From the NCBI GenBank assembly GCA_013538855.1, contig JABXJS010000133.1, positions 1-64,000 of the forward strand: a DNA stretch of 64,000 nt, written 5' to 3'. The DNA comes from Herpetosiphonaceae bacterium. GTDB lineage: Bacteria; Chloroflexota; Chloroflexia; Chloroflexales; Herpetosiphonaceae. The notes beneath the pieces were generated by a model. It made no database searches. It saw only the letters and a list, made by a program, of their open reading frames with translations, and had not been told where the DNA came from. A program made the translations under genes and the position numbers. Shown in pieces: positions 63,057-64,000 of this stretch. Every line of letters begins with the position of its first letter. Position 1 is the first letter of the stretch.

Positions 63057-63114
63057 ATGCTACAAGAAATTGACATGAGCGTCAATTGACAGCCTGGCGA
63101 AAGTGTCCAACAAT
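63057..63114. promoter_or_regulatory. Divergent promoters of the enoyl-CoA hydratase gene and carA with TTGAC inverted repeat
   Basis: Minus strand: TTGACG (63085-63080), 17 bp, TAGCAT (63062-63057). Plus strand: TTGACA (63086-63091), 17 bp, AACAAT (63109-63114). The two -35 boxes abut. TTGAC (63070-63074) and GTCAA (63081-63085) form an inverted repeat with a 6-bp spacer, and a third TTGAC follows at 63086. A regulator bound here would affect both genes. Confidence 0.6.
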
Positions 63115-63148
63115 ACAGGGCAACGACCTGAAACGCACGGAGATGATC

Positions 63149-64000
63149 ATGACACAAGCTTTGCTAGCGCTGGAGGATGGGCGCTATTGGTGGGGGCGCG
63201 CGGTGGGCGCGCTTGGTGAGCGAGCCGGCGAGGTGGTGTTCAACACGAGCATGACCGGCTACGGCGAGATTCTGACCGATCCATCCTACCGTGGGCAGTT
63301 GGTGACGTTGACGGCGGCCCACATCGGCAACTACGGCGTCGATCTGGCCGATCTTGAGGATGCCCAGCCCTGGGCCGAGGCGCTGATTGTGCGCGCCTTT
63401 AGCGCGCAGCCGTCGAACTGGCGCGCTGCCGAATCGCTGAGCCAGCTTTTGCAGCGGCGCAATGTGATGGCCGTCGCTGATCTCGATACGCGCGCGCTGA
63501 CGCGCCATATCCGCGCGGCTGGTGCAATGCGCGCGGTGCTCTCAACCGAGGACCTTAACCCAGAGAGCTTGAGCGCCAAGGCGCGCGCCATCCCCACCAT
63601 GGAGGGCCGCGATCTGGCGAGCACCGTCGGCACCCGCGAGATCTACACATGGACCGAGGGCACACCTGCAGACTGGACGCTGCTTCAGCTTGCGCCGGAG
63701 CCGAACCAAGCGCTTGGCGCTGGCGCGCACGTGCTCGTGTACGATTTTGGGGTCAAGCGCAACACACTGCGCCGCCTCGTCGATCTTGGCTGCCAGGTGA
63801 CGGTGGTGCCCAACGCCACCAGCGCCGCAGATGCGCTGGCCCTGAACCCAGATGGCGTGCTGATCTCCAACGGCCCTGGCGATCCGGCGACGCTGGGCTA
63901 TGCTGTCGAGACGCTGCGCGGGCTGTTTGGCAAGGTGCCGGTGTTTGGTATCTGTCTGGGCCACCAGCTGATCGGCCAGGCGCTCGGCGGCACAACCTTT
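63149..64000 (+). CDS. carA: Carbamoyl-phosphate synthase small subunit (partial, runs off the window)
   Basis: 284 codons are present without a stop; family length is about 370. It supplies ammonia from glutamine to CarB for arginine and pyrimidine synthesis. The N-terminal CarA domain is clear (LALEDGRYWWGRAVGALGE, VFNTSMTGYGEILTDPSYRGQ), and the class I glutamine amidotransferase domain begins with VLVYDFGVKRNTLRRLVD, ISNGPGDP and the nucleophile Cys in FGICLGHQL. The catalytic His-Glu pair lies beyond the window. I start it at the ATG at 63149 (GGAG six bases upstream); an ATG two codons earlier is also in frame. Confidence 0.96.
   Translation, partial: MTQALLALEDGRYWWGRAVGALGERAGEVVFNTSMTGYGEILTDPSYRGQLVTLTAAHIGNYGVDLADLEDAQPWAEALIVRAFSAQPSNWRAAESLSQLLQRRNVMAVADLDTRALTRHIRAAGAMRAVLSTEDLNPESLSAKARAIPTMEGRDLASTVGTREIYTWTEGTPADWTLLQLAPEPNQALGAGAHVLVYDFGVKRNTLRRLVDLGCQVTVVPNATSAADALALNPDGVLISNGPGDPATLGYAVETLRGLFGKVPVFGICLGHQLIGQALGGTTF

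Overview
The window looks like chromosomal DNA of a G+C-rich, probably filamentous Chloroflexota bacterium. This is an inference from several things together: AfsR-like NTPase/TPR proteins, a zinc-ribbon serine/threonine kinase, GerMN/Gmad2 lipoproteins, a T-box leader outside Firmicutes, large hybrid histidine kinases, no outer-membrane genes, and mostly AAGGAG-type ribosome binding sites. I see no rRNA, tRNA, insertion sequence, prophage or CRISPR array. The species cannot be fixed without a search.

Region 1 (about 218-8887, + strand) is a complete streptolysin-S-like azole peptide (TOMM/LAP) gene cluster. It has a YcaO cyclodehydratase, two tiny precursor genes of 40 and 39 codons ending in SPGGWCCCCCCWCHATIN, an E1-like leader-binding partner, two tandem nitroreductase-fold proteins (azoline oxidase), a CPBP protease of SagE type, a degenerate amidohydrolase and an ABC exporter. 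Each short precursor has its own RBS, and a strong hairpin follows the second.

Region 2 (8882-12702, - strand) holds a LuxC-type acyl-CoA reductase, then secG, an oligopeptide-binding-like protein and a NUDIX hydrolase as an apparent operon.

Region 3 (about 12900-24870) is the most unusual part. Two NTPase/TPR (STAND) proteins enclose an E2-like protein with an N-terminal zinc ribbon, an E1-like protein carrying a 2 x 135 bp tandem insertion, and a cyclase-family hydrolase, all in one operon. Next to them lie a divergent small winged-helix-like protein and a second operon with an isochorismatase-like protein, a four-zinc-site protein and a 78-residue relative of its zinc modules. A solitary Hsp70-like gene lies beyond the second STAND gene. 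The second operon and the Hsp70 gene have almost identical promoters: -35, 17 bp, -10 TATTAT, with an inverted repeat centred on the -10. They therefore look like one regulon, reminiscent of PRTRC and other bacterial ubiquitin-like systems, but without a recognisable ubiquitin-like protein or JAB peptidase.

Region 4 (24930-36260) is mixed: NHL protein, alpha/beta hydrolase, DJ-1/PfpI protein, a LysE exporter behind what looks like a leader-peptide attenuator, macro domain, protein kinase, glycosyltransferase, a pair of paralogous membrane proteins, HicB-like protein, P450 and a TPMT-like methyltransferase.

Region 5 (36270-47240) contains thrS and, 1.4 kb upstream of it, a T-box leader whose specifier reads ACC (threonine). 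Two unrelated genes and a 54-bp tandem repeat lie between them. Then come a GerMN lipoprotein, ligA, an SDR, a histidine phosphatase, a P1 peptidase and a soluble sugar dehydrogenase.

Region 6 (47370-64000) holds an RsbR-like STAS protein, a peptide ABC importer (binding protein and two permeases, no ATPase), two large hybrid histidine kinases, a response regulator, a stand-alone PEP/pyruvate-binding-like domain, an acyl-CoA ligase, an enoyl-CoA hydratase and the start of carA, which runs off the window.
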